This document shows positions 10,321 to 22,610 of a DNA stretch of 64,000 bases, piece after piece; position 1 is the stretch's first letter; each line of letters begins with the position of its first letter. Under the pieces are notes generated by a model. It did no database searches and was not told the DNA's origin. It saw nothing but the letters and a program-made list of their open reading frames with translations. Origin of the DNA: Spongilla lacustris (lineage: Eukaryota; Porifera; Demospongiae; Spongillida; Spongillidae); NCBI GenBank assembly GCA_949361645.1, contig OX442424.1, positions 1,565,895 through 1,629,894 of the forward strand. Direction: 5' to 3'. The position numbers and the translations under genes are program-made.

Positions 10321-12375
10321 GCTCATACATATCATCACTTCACATGCAATATGTCCTCGTTGCATGCAAATATGCATACCAGCAAATGTATGCATTATTC
10401 TTGTTCCAATGGACAAGGTTAGCGGTGGATGCAAGGGGGGGGGAGGGGAAACTAGGGACATGTGCCCCACCTTCCATTTGATATTATGCATTGCAGTGAT
10501 CTCTTAACCATGGCCAGATCGATTTTAACGTTCACCAGACCTTCACACCACAGAGCAATACCAGAGTAAACTAATAAGCCATCTCCCCCACCTCCTATTG
10601 TATCTCTATACTTGGTCCAGTTGCTTTGAGTGACAGACAGCAGCAAAATGTCTTCTCTTGACATCTATAACAAATGGACACTCTAATCAGTTATGGTTTT
10701 CTCCCCCACACATCTTTCCAATCTGCTTTTGGGGCCCTTCCAGTACCTTCTGTGGTTGCTACTGCCAGTCCTCCAGGTCAGGGTTGAGCTAAGCACAAAT
10801 GCGCTGTGTAAACAGGGGTGTTATATTACTGCGAAAATTACATATATATACACATCGTTATACTCAAATATGATATACGATCTATTATATAACAACTGTA
10901 AACACCTTTGTTAACATAAGTCATGCTATATATACAGATGTATAATCCCATTTCTGTAAACTAGCGTTATACAAGTTGTGTAAATCATTTTGACTTATTA
11001 TATGTTATACAAATGTGGTCTACGACGTATGCACCATGTGAAAAAATGACATCACCACATTATGTGTAGTATTCACATATGAGAATGGCTGAAATCAATT
11101 CAACGCCTCTGGGGTAATATGTTTTAGATTTTAATTAATTTGACAAATATTATTGCACTTGATTTTAGTTTCTATAATGTGAATATAAAATTCATTCAAT
11201 CATTGAAATGAATTAACATTTGGTTTTTTAAGCAAAAATTACAGACAAAAATGCACATGATTACAGTTCACATTGATGAGTGTTATGAAAAGTTAGTGTA
11301 GCAGTTCAGCCACAGTGTATGTTGTGCCTTTGCCACTAGGCATAAGTATGCGGGGAATCATAGCTTATAATTCTGTCGTGTTGGTAAAATGATTTGTTTA
11401 CCATATAAAGACCAGAAGGAGGATCCTTTTCAGGTGTTTGGAAGTCATCCAGTTAACATATGCCCAAGTTTTAAGATACATATGTGGTAGTAAATGCACT
11501 GTCTGTATGCTTGATTATCATTCTGAAAAACAATCTGATGATCCCGAGTATCACTTAATACAAACATTGATTTCTCTTTCTGTACTATTATAGTCTGATG
11601 AATAGGTCGTTCCATTAACATAACACCTTCCAAATTTACCAATACAATGGTTCACATATTCCACATCATCAAATATTGCAGTAAAAGCTAGCTGTCATAA
11701 TTTGGTTGGCCATGGATGACGTGTACAGGTGAGCCACCTAGCGACGAGAGAATGTTACTGTTTGCACCCCCCCCCCCCCCCCCCTTTCACTCTCATGTAA
11801 GCTCAGTACACAATACCGGTATAATGCAAGCTCTCTCAAAGATAGCCAATGGCCTGCTGGTATGACCATTTATTAGTGAATTCTGTTCAATGGTAATATC
11901 AACGGAAATATCCTTCACAAATGCATGTCCTCTGGTGGTCCCCACCAGAGCAAATCAGGTGTTGCTCATTCAGGCTGCACTGGTAACTCCATAACCCCAT
12001 AACTCATGTCTCTCCTATGACAGAGCATCCATGGAACTAACTATTGTATGCATAAATCAGAGTACAGTTATAGGGCAGTGTTTTACAAATGTTAAAATGT
12101 GTTCCCCTGAAATAGAGGGCATATGGGTGTGAAGTTACAAGCAAAAAAAAGAAACCGATTAACTTTTGTTACTTTTTCCACCAATTTATGCAATAAACTC
12201 ATTCTGATGCAGTAATAAACGATTTGTTATAATGCTTTCTTCTTATAAAATTAATATTTATAAGATTGGAGACCATAATAAAATATTAAGTTAGAAAATG
12301 CAATGTTTATTTCAATTAATTTCGAAGCTGTAATATGGTGGTACTAGATCTAGGACCACTGCCTGGAGATTAAAG
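10321..12375. other. AT-rich non-coding region
   Basis: No supported gene was found. It contains a run of 18 C residues at 11767-11784 and scattered AT-rich stretches. Short frames near 10276-10914 and 11445-11642 show no domain or splice context. Confidence 0.5.
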
Positions 12376-13045
12376 GTTAATACAGAGCATTCAGAGCAAT
12401 ATGGCAGCTATGAATAACTTGGCAGACCCGAACAGATTAATTACAACGCATCTTAATTTTTTTGAAAATCTTTGACTTCTCAACTACATCCAATCAGGTT
12501 GAAAATAGCCTGAACAGTTCAAAGATTATAATTTATAAAGGAAATAAAAAAACAACAGCAAAACTATTTTCTTGCCTATGGCAAGAGTTTGTTTAGTCCC
12601 CAAGTATGCGGCTAGTTCGCCCAGTTAAGCTGGATGTGCAATGAATTTGCCTACCACCTAGTTTAAGCTAATCTGATGGCCATGCAGTACCACTCAACAT
12701 TCAAATATACTAACCTATTCAGATCTAGAGCCTTATTAATTAATGTCAGTTATCGTATCATATAGGATGCTGCATTTTTGCCAAAACAATATTGTACCGT
12801 TAATTAATATGGCGGCTGACCCATGGGGGGTATTGTTGAACACACCCCACCTCGGCTACTGCCTTGATATATTAGAATATAGCCAAGCTATTGGATTTTT
12901 TTTCCTGATGGCATCTGAGGTGTTTTAGTGAGGCTTGTCTAGAGTGCTGATGCTTGGCTTCAACAAGTTGTGGAAGACCCTGTGGAAGGGGCAGGACCAT
13001 ACATTGCCTGATGATCTGCAATGGTAATTTTAGATACAGATGGGA
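12376..13045 (+). repeat. Dispersed repeat, copy 2 (right half inverted)
   Basis: The left half (about 12380-12585) is a direct relative of 3966-4172. The right half (about 12670-13045) is the reverse complement of 4176-4530. About 85 bp of sequence not present at the copy 1 junction separates the halves. The right end abuts a TRIM RING fragment. Confidence 0.7.
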
Positions 13046-13215
13046 CTCTGAAGGCTTTTCTGAGGTCCAACCTTCTCCATCTCCTTGTGAAGGCACAGAC
13101 AACAGAATGAGTGCAGACATGGTAGTATTCTTGGGCCACTGAAGGGCCCAAAGCACATCTGACAGGTCACATGATGTGGAAGGCAATCCTTTGTAGTCAT
13201 TCTACAGACATGATG
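13046..13215 (-). pseudogene. TRIM RING-domain fragment
   Basis: A minus-strand frame starting at the ATG near 13199-13201 repeats the first 50 or so codons of the TRIM-NHL copy at 8.1-8.27 kb, including CQMC and LPCLHSFCCLC. It changes the final zinc-binding pair from CPTC to SPIC and then leaves homology at about 13046. The acceptor-like GTCTGTAG before the ATG is also kept, so this is a genomic, not mRNA-derived, duplicate. It lacks everything after the RING and cannot encode a TRIM protein. Confidence 0.75.
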
Positions 13216-13360
13216 ACATTGGCAGTAAGTAGCATGCAGTCTAAAGATACACAAGCTCAAATCAATCACATTGTTAATAATAAAGTTGAAATAGTGCTCC
13301 TACCAGTCCTATGTCATTGTGCATGACAGGTTTGATCTTTCCAACCCATCAATGTGAATG

Positions 13361-13908
13361 ATATAAAAACATTCTTTCCGAGAAAGGTAGTGGTATATAG
13401 AATTTGAAGGCAATGGTAGTGTAAAAAGGAAGGGAACAAGGGATTGGTGATACAATATAATTATTTCTTTATTATTAATTTTTACTATATTTATCACTTT
13501 GTAGAACGGTTTTGTGCATGCTAAGCTGATGTCACAATGAAATAAGAGTGCAAAAGTACTATAGTCAAAAGGCATCTAAAGGTACTGTAAAGTTGTGTGT
13601 GGCAAGCGAAACAAACCACAGGAGTGTATGAAGAGGGAGTAAAAAAGGCATGAAGCTACAAACTGTTTGCATAAGCACGCATGACCCATGTTAGCCTAAC
13701 TTAAACAAAAACCGGTACATGCTGATGCCTGGTTGTTAACAATAACTAAAAATGTAATATTTCTATACTATATTTAGCACACAAACATACATCCACTCCT
13801 ACAAACATTTTAATATCATTAGTCTCCCTTGTTTCCTTCCTTTTTACACTACCATTGCCTTCAAATCCTACATCAACTTTCTCATAGAGAATGTTTTTAT
13901 TTTCTTGA
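13361..13908. mobile_element. Foldback MITE, copy 1
   Basis: The left arm (13363 to about 13441) is the inverted complement of the right arm (about 13830-13900). Both contain ATAAAAACATTCT, then TTTGAAGGCAATGGTAGTG and GTAAAAAGGAAGG. Between them lie about 390 bp of AT-rich sequence without coding potential. The arms match the better preserved element at 62093-62387. No target duplication is clear. Confidence 0.75.
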
Positions 13909-13943
13909 TATATAGGGAGACTTGCTCTTCAAACAATCAGAGC

Positions 13944-14564
13944 ACTGGCGTTGGTAGGGTCTGCTCCTAGCTGTTCTCTAGACTCTGCCTTCACCAGAGA
14001 GGTAATAACTACATGTAGGAGGGTGCTTGAGAGGGGGAGGTGGACACTATTTGTGAGTGGGATGACAGAGCGAAGAACAGGAAAGCCTAAAGAGGAGTGG
14101 TGTAGGGGTGCACCATTGTACTACAGCTCAGTAGGAAAGCCTAAGGAGGAGTGGTGTAGGGGTGCACCATTGTACTACAGCTTAGTAGGAAAGCCTAAGG
14201 AGGAGTGGTGTAGGGGTGCACCATTGTACTACAGCTCAGTAGGAAAGCCTAAGGAGGAGTGGTGTAGGGGTGCACCATTGTACTACAGCTCAGTAGGAAA
14301 GCCTAAGGAGGAGTGGTTAGGGGTGCACCATTGTACTACAGCTTAGTAGGAAAGCCTAAGGAGGAGTGGTGTAAGAGTGCACCATTGTACTACAGCTCAG
14401 TAGGAAAGCCTAAGGAGAAGTGGTATAGGAGTGCACCATCGTACTACAGCTCAGTAGGAAAGCCTAAGGAGGAGTGGTGTAGGGGTGCACCATTGTACTA
14501 CAGCTCAGTTTGTGTCCCTATCAATGCTGATCTACTTGTACATGTATGGAGGAGGGGCACTTAA
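13944..14564 (+). repeat. 54-bp coding-phase minisatellite, 8 copies
   Basis: Units starting with GGAAAGCC begin at 14080, 14134, 14188, 14242, 14296, 14348, 14402 and 14456. Because 54 is 18 codons, one frame reads an 18-residue repeat (GKPKEEWCRGAPLYYSSV). The fifth unit is 2 bp short, which shifts the frame at about 14318. A possible exon with acceptor-like CAATCAG and a GTAATA donor precedes it (about 13941-14001). It could be a repeat-containing exon broken by one deletion, or a non-coding minisatellite. No family is recognised. Confidence 0.55.
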
Positions 14565-14974
14565 TGTCTGCCCCATTGATAGTAATCACATGATCTACAT
14601 GGGTACCAAGTTCAGCCACATACCAATAATACATGTACACAATCAACAGAATTACATGTACCCACTATGTCATGTGGCACCCTCTCCCAAATCACTATAT
14701 GGGGTGACAAGGTGCTGGCAGATAACCACAGTTACAGGATAAGACTTCTGCTCTATCCTGCCATTTGTATAAAAAAAGCTCCTTCTGTTGGAAAGAATTG
14801 AAAAAGAGTGATGGGTTGGGGAAAGATAGACGTTGGAAGTGCAAGTGGTATGTAGTGTATGATGTCATTGCATTACATAATTGTACATCCACCCGCCCTT
14901 CCATCACAAGGACTTGTAGTTCTGCACATCCACTCCACCCCTTTTTACAGGAGCCCATATAGAGGCTAGGAACA

Positions 14975-15170
14975 TATAGGGAGGGAGGGAGGAAGAGGGA
15001 GGGAGGGAGGAAGAGGGAGGGAGGGAGGAAGAGGGAGGGAGGGAGGGAGGAAGAGGGAGGGAGGAAGAGGGAGGGAGGAAGAGGGAGGGAGGAAGAGGGA
15101 GGGAGGAAGAGGGAGGGAGGAAGAGGGAGGGAGGAAGAGGGAGGGAGGAAGAGGGAGATGAGGGAGGGAG
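14975..15170. repeat. (GGGA)n/AAGAGGGA purine microsatellite
   Basis: GGGAGGGAGGAAGA units of 12-20 bp repeat for about 190 bp. The overlapping 182-codon minus-strand frame is mostly serine/proline/leucine-rich low complexity and is not supported as a gene. Confidence 0.85.
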
Positions 15171-15670
15171 GGAGTGAATGAGAGGAGGCAGCAGATGGAT
15201 TCCCCTTGAGGTTTTTGTTACATGATCGCAGATATATGATCAATGCATGGGAAGGTTGTCAGTGAGATTTGCTAGCCATCCACCCTAACTGCAGCCCCAT
15301 GCCACCTCTCTTCGTGGATGTAGTATGAGCAGTATCGATATGTATGTAGTATTGTGCATATTTTTAATTTACTATACCATTACTATACCATTACGTATCA
15401 TTGCGCTTGCAGATTTAAAAAGATTTCGATAAAGTCATTGACTATTTTATACATAACTCAGTACAGAAGTCATGTACTCATGACTTTATTTATGTGACAG
15501 GTATGCATAGGTGACCATTTAAATGCAGATTTGGAAAATATGAAATTTTTACAGAATATAACAGATGATATAATTGTTATTGTAAGAACCCAAACATTGA
15601 TTTCAGTAGACACACTTCTGAGTTTGGGTAGCCCACTCCATCATCAGACAGTTCCTGTTCCGCTTGATTG

Positions 15671-16018
15671 ATGGCCCTCAAATGGCAGCCTGCAGCCCTG
15701 CAACTTCAGAACATGTTCCACCCCCCTCCTCACCACCCTGCTCCCTATTATAAGCAAAGTATGTCAGCCAGCAGCCCAAAACCCCAAAGGATGCTTGAAG
15801 CATGTCATGCTTCTGCTGCATCACTGTATCAAATCTTCTTTTCTTCTTCAGCCAATGATAGGATAGAGGCTATGGATTTGAAGGCAACATTGGTGTATGT
15901 GCAACATTCTGAGACTGCCATATACTGTGATCTGCTACCAGAGAAGATACGATTGGCTCTCATTTTACCTCATTGTACACAAAAGATGCTAGGTCACCTA
16001 CATGTATTGCATCCATGA
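15671..16018 (+). CDS. Hypothetical 115-codon frame
   Basis: An ATG-initiated frame without repeats encodes about 115 residues with a proline/histidine-rich stretch near residues 15-30 (HPPPHHPAPYY). No domain is recognised. The phrase around 15876 (TTTGAAGGCAACATTGGTG) resembles the arm of the foldback MITE, which argues that part of it is mobile-element sequence. Support is weak. Confidence 0.2.
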   Translation: MALKWQPAALQLQNMFHPPPHHPAPYYKQSMSASSPKPQRMLEACHASAASLYQIFFSSSANDRIEAMDLKATLVYVQHSETAIYCDLLPEKIRLALILPHCTQKMLGHLHVLHP

Positions 16019-16154
16019 ACAGACGACCTTTTCTGAAGCCAAGGGCATCTGTTAAAAATATTTTATGATAGACTAGACTAAGAGAGAGCGAATAACGGAA
16101 CAAAGAGACTACACAAATGCTATTCTCAAATTAAACATCGCTACTCAAAAAGAA

Positions 16155-17160
16155 ATGCCGCCTTTGGCATGCGCATGCGCAGTTATCGTTACCAAAAAGC
16201 AGCGTTTCGTTTTCTACTTTTTCGTGCTTATCAGAACTCGTGGCTGCTCCCGTTGTTCCTGTGCCACCTGTGAGTTATACACTTGTGTGTTTATAGGTAT
16301 GTCTAGCCGGTATTTATCTCTACACGCAGCTCTCTGGCCACAGTTCATAAAGCTCTGAGTCACTCTGCCACAGTTCATAAAGCTCTGAGTCACTCTGCCA
16401 CCAACGTGACCTATATTGGCTACAACCTCTCGTGTGCTTCAGGGCCAGGAAAAGTACACCGTGCGTTGGCAGGTAAGAAGTGTTTGCCTTTCGCTTCCCC
16501 ATTTCTATAAAAACTTTTTTAAAACGCCTTGTGATCCCGCGCGGCGTAATTTGCTCAACCAGGTCGTGGTAAATAAAAAAAGGAGTTGCATCGCATGCAG
16601 GTGAGATGCTAAGTATAGCATTTGGTTAGACGTTTTAAGACAGCAGGCATATGTATAGGTTATCGTAGCTAAAAAAGAAACGTCGTCGTCCTCGAGTCCT
16701 TGTTGTATGCATGCACGTGCCTTGCTCGCTTACTTGCAACTGTGCAATGTCAAGAAGGCGGATGGATGTACAAGTGGCGCGACGGCGGCTGGGGGCATGC
16801 ACACGGATTTAAATTAGCATTTAGTTCTCGTACTCAGACCTGATGCGCAGAGCGATGTACACTGTCGTGTTGTTCATTTATGTGATGCAGACGTGCAGTA
16901 TTGGATGGATGGGGGGCATTTTGTTTTTAAAGCAAGGTATTTACTTCTATTTTCACTTATTTAGAACTGCAGCAGCAAAAAGAAATAGCTGGAAGACAGC
17001 TGCATTAGAGCATCAGCTGAATCATCTGCCACCAGCAGCTGTTCGGCCAGCCCCTCCAACCCCTCTAACCCCACCAGCACCATCACACGATGTGGAGGGA
17101 AGGATCTCAGCTCTGGAGGCCAACATTGCAGAGCCGAGGGCACAGCTTCTCTTCAGATGA
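16155..17160 (+). CDS. Possible small multi-exon gene, unknown product
   Basis: A CpG-containing stretch with GCATGCGCATGCGC near 16167-16180 (an NRF-1-like palindromic site) could be a promoter or first exon. Downstream there are exon-like pieces with consensus borders. One is GGCCAGGAAAAGTAC.. followed by GTAAGA near 16471. Another follows TTATTTAG at about 16964 and reads TAAAKRNSWKTAALEH then a proline-rich run and RISALEANIAE before a stop at 17158-17160. The last piece looks like a short coiled coil. The exons could not be linked in one phase, so the model is a suggestion only. Confidence 0.22.
16338..16397. repeat. 30-bp tandem duplication
   Basis: CCACAGTTCATAAAGCTCTG and the following 10 bases occur twice in immediate succession at 16338-16367 and 16368-16397. 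They appear identical. Confidence 0.9.
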
Positions 17161-19700
17161 GATGTGGAGGTGGTGAGGAGTATGCTCGAGGCGACAGGTT
17201 TGCAGCCCTCTATTTCCATTTTGTCCTTTTCCTCTAGTTTCTCTCCTATTATATGTCCTGATTTAAGTACTCTATGCTACATAGGACTGGGTTAAAGGGC
17301 TTAGGAGTTTGTGTGTGTGTGCAGTGAGGACTGGTACATGTATGTGTGTTATGTTATTGATCTAAAACTATTACAAGTGAACGGCCTGCGTGTGTGTTAG
17401 TCAGTGTACTTGGTACCAAATGCACAGAAGTCTTAGCTAGGTTGAAGAGTGAGGTAGCTTTACCATGGGGATAGATTTTTTTAGCTAACAGTACTGGCCT
17501 TGACCCTTTCACCATTCCTCCAGCATGTGTGCATAGGGGGAGGGGGTTTGGTTAACAGGCTGCATCTCACTTCAATGTTACGGCTATTAAATTTGGACTA
17601 CATTTTGCGCATACGTTTTTCCAAGATGTATGAGATGGTCATGTCGAAAATCTTGCGCACGATTTTCTCCAAGCTGTTAACTGTTTTCCCACTTGATAAC
17701 TTCTATCTGTAGCTAGTGACCTTACGATCCTTCTCTCGTGCTTCTTATAGCAGTCGCTTTAGTCAGGAACATCTTCTAGCTTTCATTTAACAGTATCACA
17801 CACATCACATGCAGATTGGAAAACAATTGCCAAAATGTTCAGTCTTATATTTCTTTTGCCCCGTTGGTCTGAGATGCAGCCAGTGTAAATCAATTAGACA
17901 TTTTTATAGTAGTTGTACTGGGTTGGGAGGACTTGTTTCACTCTCCATGTTTCCTCTTCTCCATTCACTGTTGAGGGTATCCAGGAGAAGGGCACTTTGG
18001 GCATGCCCACCCAATAGTGTTCTTCCAACTGGAGAAGCCTTAACCCTCCCTGTCCTTAAGCTACAGGTCCATGGGCAAAGGGGGGTTGGCACTTTGGGCA
18101 CGTGCCTACCCCTCCCAAACTCTGGATCTGCCGCGGCCTCTTTCTCACACTTCTCTTCCCTCTTCCTTGACAAGGTCACCCTCACCCCCCACCCCCACCG
18201 GGTATACCAATCCAGGGAGGGAGGGCAAATGTGTTTGTTGAAAAAATACCATAAGAAACGAATAATTAACAAAACATAGAAGTGGCTTAACTGCACAAGA
18301 AGGCCACCAAGCTAAAGGTAGCTGCCAAGATGCCTGCTGGGCCCATGGCCACATAGAAGTTGTGCATGGTGAATCTGTTGATACATGTGTAGGTTGTAGC
18401 AATTCCTGAGCATGTCATGTAGTCAAGGAGGGGCTATCCCTCCATTCCTTCTCTCCATCACTACTGCTGGGAGGGGCAGCAGAGCTGTGAGCACTAGTGA
18501 GATGTGTAAGCTATGTGTGTAGGACTATGAGTTGTGTGTGTAGGGCTATGAGCAGCGATGAAGTGGATTAGCATCTGTGTTTTGCCTTGAAGTGGATTAG
18601 CATGTCTTTTGTGTAACCAGTTTGTCTTGTTGCCTGATCCAAGTGTAGATAAATCTATGAAGTGGAATGGGCAGGCTGGAAGAGCACAGATGTCACATGG
18701 AGCACAGTGATCAGTCTATACACCATGTGTGTATGATGGCGGTGTTGTATTTAAAAAGCTTCTTTTGCAGGTGCCACAGCTGTATCTTCGGAAGGTACCA
18801 CATCATCTGGACCTGAGAGGTTCCCATTCAAAAACCTGTTCTAAATACTGCTCTCCAAGGACTGTTTTCTTTTAGGGAGTCATAGAATGTATTTACACGT
18901 GGCTGTGCAGGGCACAGAGAGATTTGGATATTTTCTTCGTGATCAAACAGAGGATGGCTTTTATCTGCTGTTTCCATAAACATGTGCTACTGGAGTGATA
19001 GACCTTGCAACCCCATCCCCAGGTCTGTAGTTAGATCTACATATTGATCTCCCATACCCCCAAGTATCCATTGTGTCATTTAGACAATGAAAGTACATAG
19101 GAACATATTCTGTGCCATGATTTGCCTTATTTGCCCAAATATAAAATGAGTAATTAATGCTGTCTGAATGTTTCCTTATGCTTGGCTTGCTATTTGTAAC
19201 AGGAGGGCAGAAGGAGCAGGATCATCTTGGAAGGACTGGAAGGACTTCTTGACCACTACTTTGCTGAAGAGTACTGGTACTGTTTGTGAATGGTTCATGG
19301 AAATGATCACCAAACAATGACATTGGCAGTTGCAGACAGGTACACTTATGTTCAAATGTGCATTGCTGTGCACATACATGCATGCAAGAACATCCTGGCA
19401 TGTTTTACCAAGGACGCTAAATTTAAAGTAGGTGTAAGTAAGAGTACATCACTACCACATAATTACATTCTTTAACGCACAATAGATTAGTGTGTGCTTT
19501 ACAGTGGTGTGGATGCTTACAAGACTTCTGTCCTTCACTACAGAGAGGACTAGATTGACCACTTCAGGAAACCAGCCATCCAGGCTCTCGGCATGTGCTT
19601 TTTACCAACTACTTCATGTACCCTCACTTGTATGGATGGTAGCTTGAGACTTTAGAAGTCACACACTGCATGCAAGCCTGTACATGTAAGCGATATAGTA
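17161..19700. other. Non-coding or unresolved region
   Basis: No gene can be supported. Exon-like fragments after pyrimidine-AG sites exist (for example after TTTTGCAG at about 18771 and after TTTGTAACAG at about 19201, the latter reading EGRRSRIILEGLEGLLDHYF). They do not assemble into a recognisable protein. The 156-codon frame at 17809-18279 has no known domain. Confidence 0.4.
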
Positions 19701-20100
19701 TATAGTTTGTATGTGTGTATATCAGTGACATGTGCACTTAAATGTGTTAGGGTAAATTCAAGCCTCTGGTATGTGTACATGTATCATTGCAACTTACTGT
19801 CACTGATGGTTAGAATGCAAGCCTCAGATAGGACCAGATTCAGTAAACCAGACATGCTGGCTCTTGACATGTGCTTTCTTGAGACGTTACAAGTCGAACT
19901 CTGTACGCAAGCCTTTACATGTAAGCAATATAGTCATGTATACTTGGGGTCTAATTCCTTGTACGTGTGTATACACGTGTATGTCAGTGACATGTACATG
20001 TACATGCACTTAAATGTGTTAGGGGAAGTGATATTCAAGCCTCTGGTGTGTGTGCATGTATCATTGTAACTTAATGTCACTGATGGTTAGAATGCTGGAA
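19548..20100. repeat. Imperfect tandem duplication, about 260 bp
   Basis: Two blocks share an ordered set of phrases. These are a CCAG.C.TC.GGC start followed by CATGTGCTTT, then CAAGCCT.TACATGTAAGC, ACTTAAATGTGTTAGGG, TCAAGCCTCTGGT, and GTCACTGATGGTTAGAATGC. The last phrase ends near 19818 and again near 20094. Differences are scattered, so the duplication is not recent. Confidence 0.7.
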
Positions 20101-20739
20101 ACAGAAATGTCAAACTGAGCATGTACATGTAATAAGAAATAGAAAACCAATATACTAATATTAAGAATATGTCATATGATGTGCATCAATGCCAATTGTT
20201 TGCTTTTTAAAAAGTAGATTTTTGATTATCTGCTCAGCTAAGTGTGTCAAGTAGTAAGTATCTCCTAAGTGCTATTAACGAGTTAAGACCAACCATAAAG
20301 TATTCCCATTGTGGCGTAAAGTCTCGCGTTTAAAAGACTGTATCTCTGTGACCATTAATGTCATTGTTTAAGTGACGTTCAGGTACCATTTCTTTCCTGC
20401 AATGTAATAAGTGGTTACAGAGGTATGCTTTAAAAATTAAAATAAGATTTTTTTTATGAAAGGGAGAATGTACAGTACAGTGTAAAGGGGAGAAAGAAAA
20501 AAAAATGTGATACATGCCAAATAATTAACTTGGGAACAATAATTCAATTACTTTAGATTACCTGGCCCCTGGAGCTGAGATACTACTGCCTTGGAGATAT
20601 GCGCTTCCTCACATGCTGCAGATAGATAAGTGCAATGCCAACACCAGTGGCAGCTTAGACACATGAAGATTGCAGTGGTAGATAGTACACGCTGTACCCT
20701 GATACAAATTAGCCACTCTAAGGTCAACCAATACTGCAC

Positions 20740-21330
20740 CCTTTGAGCTCCTCTTCATCACCACCACCATGATGATTCTTATACTTCCCTTGTCTGCATA
20801 TCCATTCTTGGAAGCCATTGTGACACCAAAGCCTGTATATCCACCAACATGCTCATTTTACCAATTGAGCCTTTCACTTTCAATAATACGCTTTGGACAG
20901 TTTGCACCATACTGTCATACCTCATTTTTGACCTTTGATTGTCACTTTTGTATGCACTTCTGGTCCTACTTGATAACTAACAGCTTACCAGAAAGCAAGC
21001 ACAGTACTATTGGCTTGCCTCCACTATTAGTGCTGCCTCCATCCAACCCTTATCTCTTGCACATTTAAAAGCCTCAATCCCTCCTCAACGCTGGATTGCA
21101 GATACCAAGCCAGGTGTAAGTACATGTGTAGTACTGGCCAGGTGAGAAGGCAAATGGCAGCATTACCACATATCTAAAAAGTAATATTGGACACTTGAAA
21201 AGGTGTGAATTCAGAAGAGGCTTGTGTTTTTTGGGTGCAGTTATGCAGTCACTAAATGATGGGAGCTCTGTGCTCCACAGTAACATTGGGAACTCCCTTT
21301 TCTGGACTGCGGAATAGCAGGGTAGACGCA
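20740..21330. repeat. Duplicated block, copy 1
   Basis: Related in direct orientation to about 25440-26030. Shared phrases include CTTGTCTGCATAT, GGAAGCCATTGTGACACCA, CAATTGAGCCTTTCACTTTC and GGACACTTGAAAAGGTGTGA. On the minus strand both begin a frame reading MASK..YADKGSIR..MVVVM.RSS.GAVLVD. That frame may be an exon of an unknown gene or mobile element. Confidence 0.75.
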
Positions 21331-22071
21331 GAGAACATTGTGTAAGGTTGGGAGCAGTGAGAGGAACAAAGGTCGAATGAGGAAACTACTTTGTACTGCC
21401 ATGTGAGAAATATATTGACCGCTGAGAAAAGAAAAGTTAGACTCTGTTACTCAGTTGTAATGATGTCGTCAGGCTGGAAGATATGGAAAGAGACTGATAA
21501 CAACACACTTGCCCTTGATGTGAATACTGTACAACATGAGCGCACTAGCACTTTGCTGGTATGGCCATTACTCACCACCAAGGTTGGTATTTCTTGGCCT
21601 ACCACCTAAGAGCAGTCATTTAACTCCAGCCAATATGGGGTCCTTAGCTGTCCAATCTCTGATTGAGGGTACTTTCACAGGGCACACCTCAAGTGTCAAC
21701 ACCATGTCTCCAGGCAACAAGACCTCGTTTGGGGCTATGCCTACCAAAGCCATGGTCATGGCTGTGTTCCTTTGCCTAACCTATTCACTGTAGGCGCTCA
21801 ATATTTGTGCCACACTGCTGGATTCTTACTGATGCCAGGGCAGGGGCACTTTGAGTCTCAGAGAACATAATATTGGAAAGGTATTGGGTTGTAGTATATA
21901 ATGATTCCCCTACCTGAAAAATATTGGTCGAATCGTTCTACTCCATAGCTGCATAGATAATTGACAGGCCCGCTTTTCCCACTGGGGCAAATGAGCAGAA
22001 TGGAAATGCAATTTTAAAGCTCCAGGTAGTTCCTTACAGCCTTATGACAATAGCCCACTTTATTACACTCC

Positions 22072-22290
22072 TGGTGTACCATGGCCTCCTTTATAGTACC
22101 CCTTGTGTGCTATGGCTTTCTCTATGGCACTCCTTGATGTACCATGGCCTTCTTTATAGTACCCCTTGTGTGCTATGGCTTTCTCTATGGCACCCTGGTG
22201 TACCATTGCCTCCTTTATAGTACCCCTTGTGTGCTATGGCTTTCTCTATGGCACCCTGATGTACCATGGCCTTCCTTATGATACCATGGT
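22072..22290. repeat. About 65-bp tandem repeat, 3.3 copies
   Basis: Units contain TGTACCATGGCCT, TTTATAGTACCCCTTGTGTG and CTATGGCTTTCTCTATGGCA in that order, repeated three times with small changes before leaving homology at the fourth. Confidence 0.85.
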
Positions 22291-22610
22291 TAGTGGTGGC
22301 CTCAGCATTTTCAGCTGGGCACCCAAATTGGGCAGGTCATGTTATATGACTCTGGATTGCCAGGTTTATATATGCAAGCAAGTGCTAGAAGGTAATTTAT
22401 GCTACCAACAACAGCCACATATTTTAGGGAGTGGAGATATAGGGGTATGCCAGGGGCCTCTGGCCGCCCCTGATGGTGGGCACTTTGGTATAACACCCCC
22501 AATGTGGGTGTGGACACCCCTGACCGTGTGGGTGTGGACACCCCTGGTGTGGATGTGGTGGTGTGACATTTATGACGCCTATGTGTGCTAGTTGCATTTT
22601 AGAGGCACAG

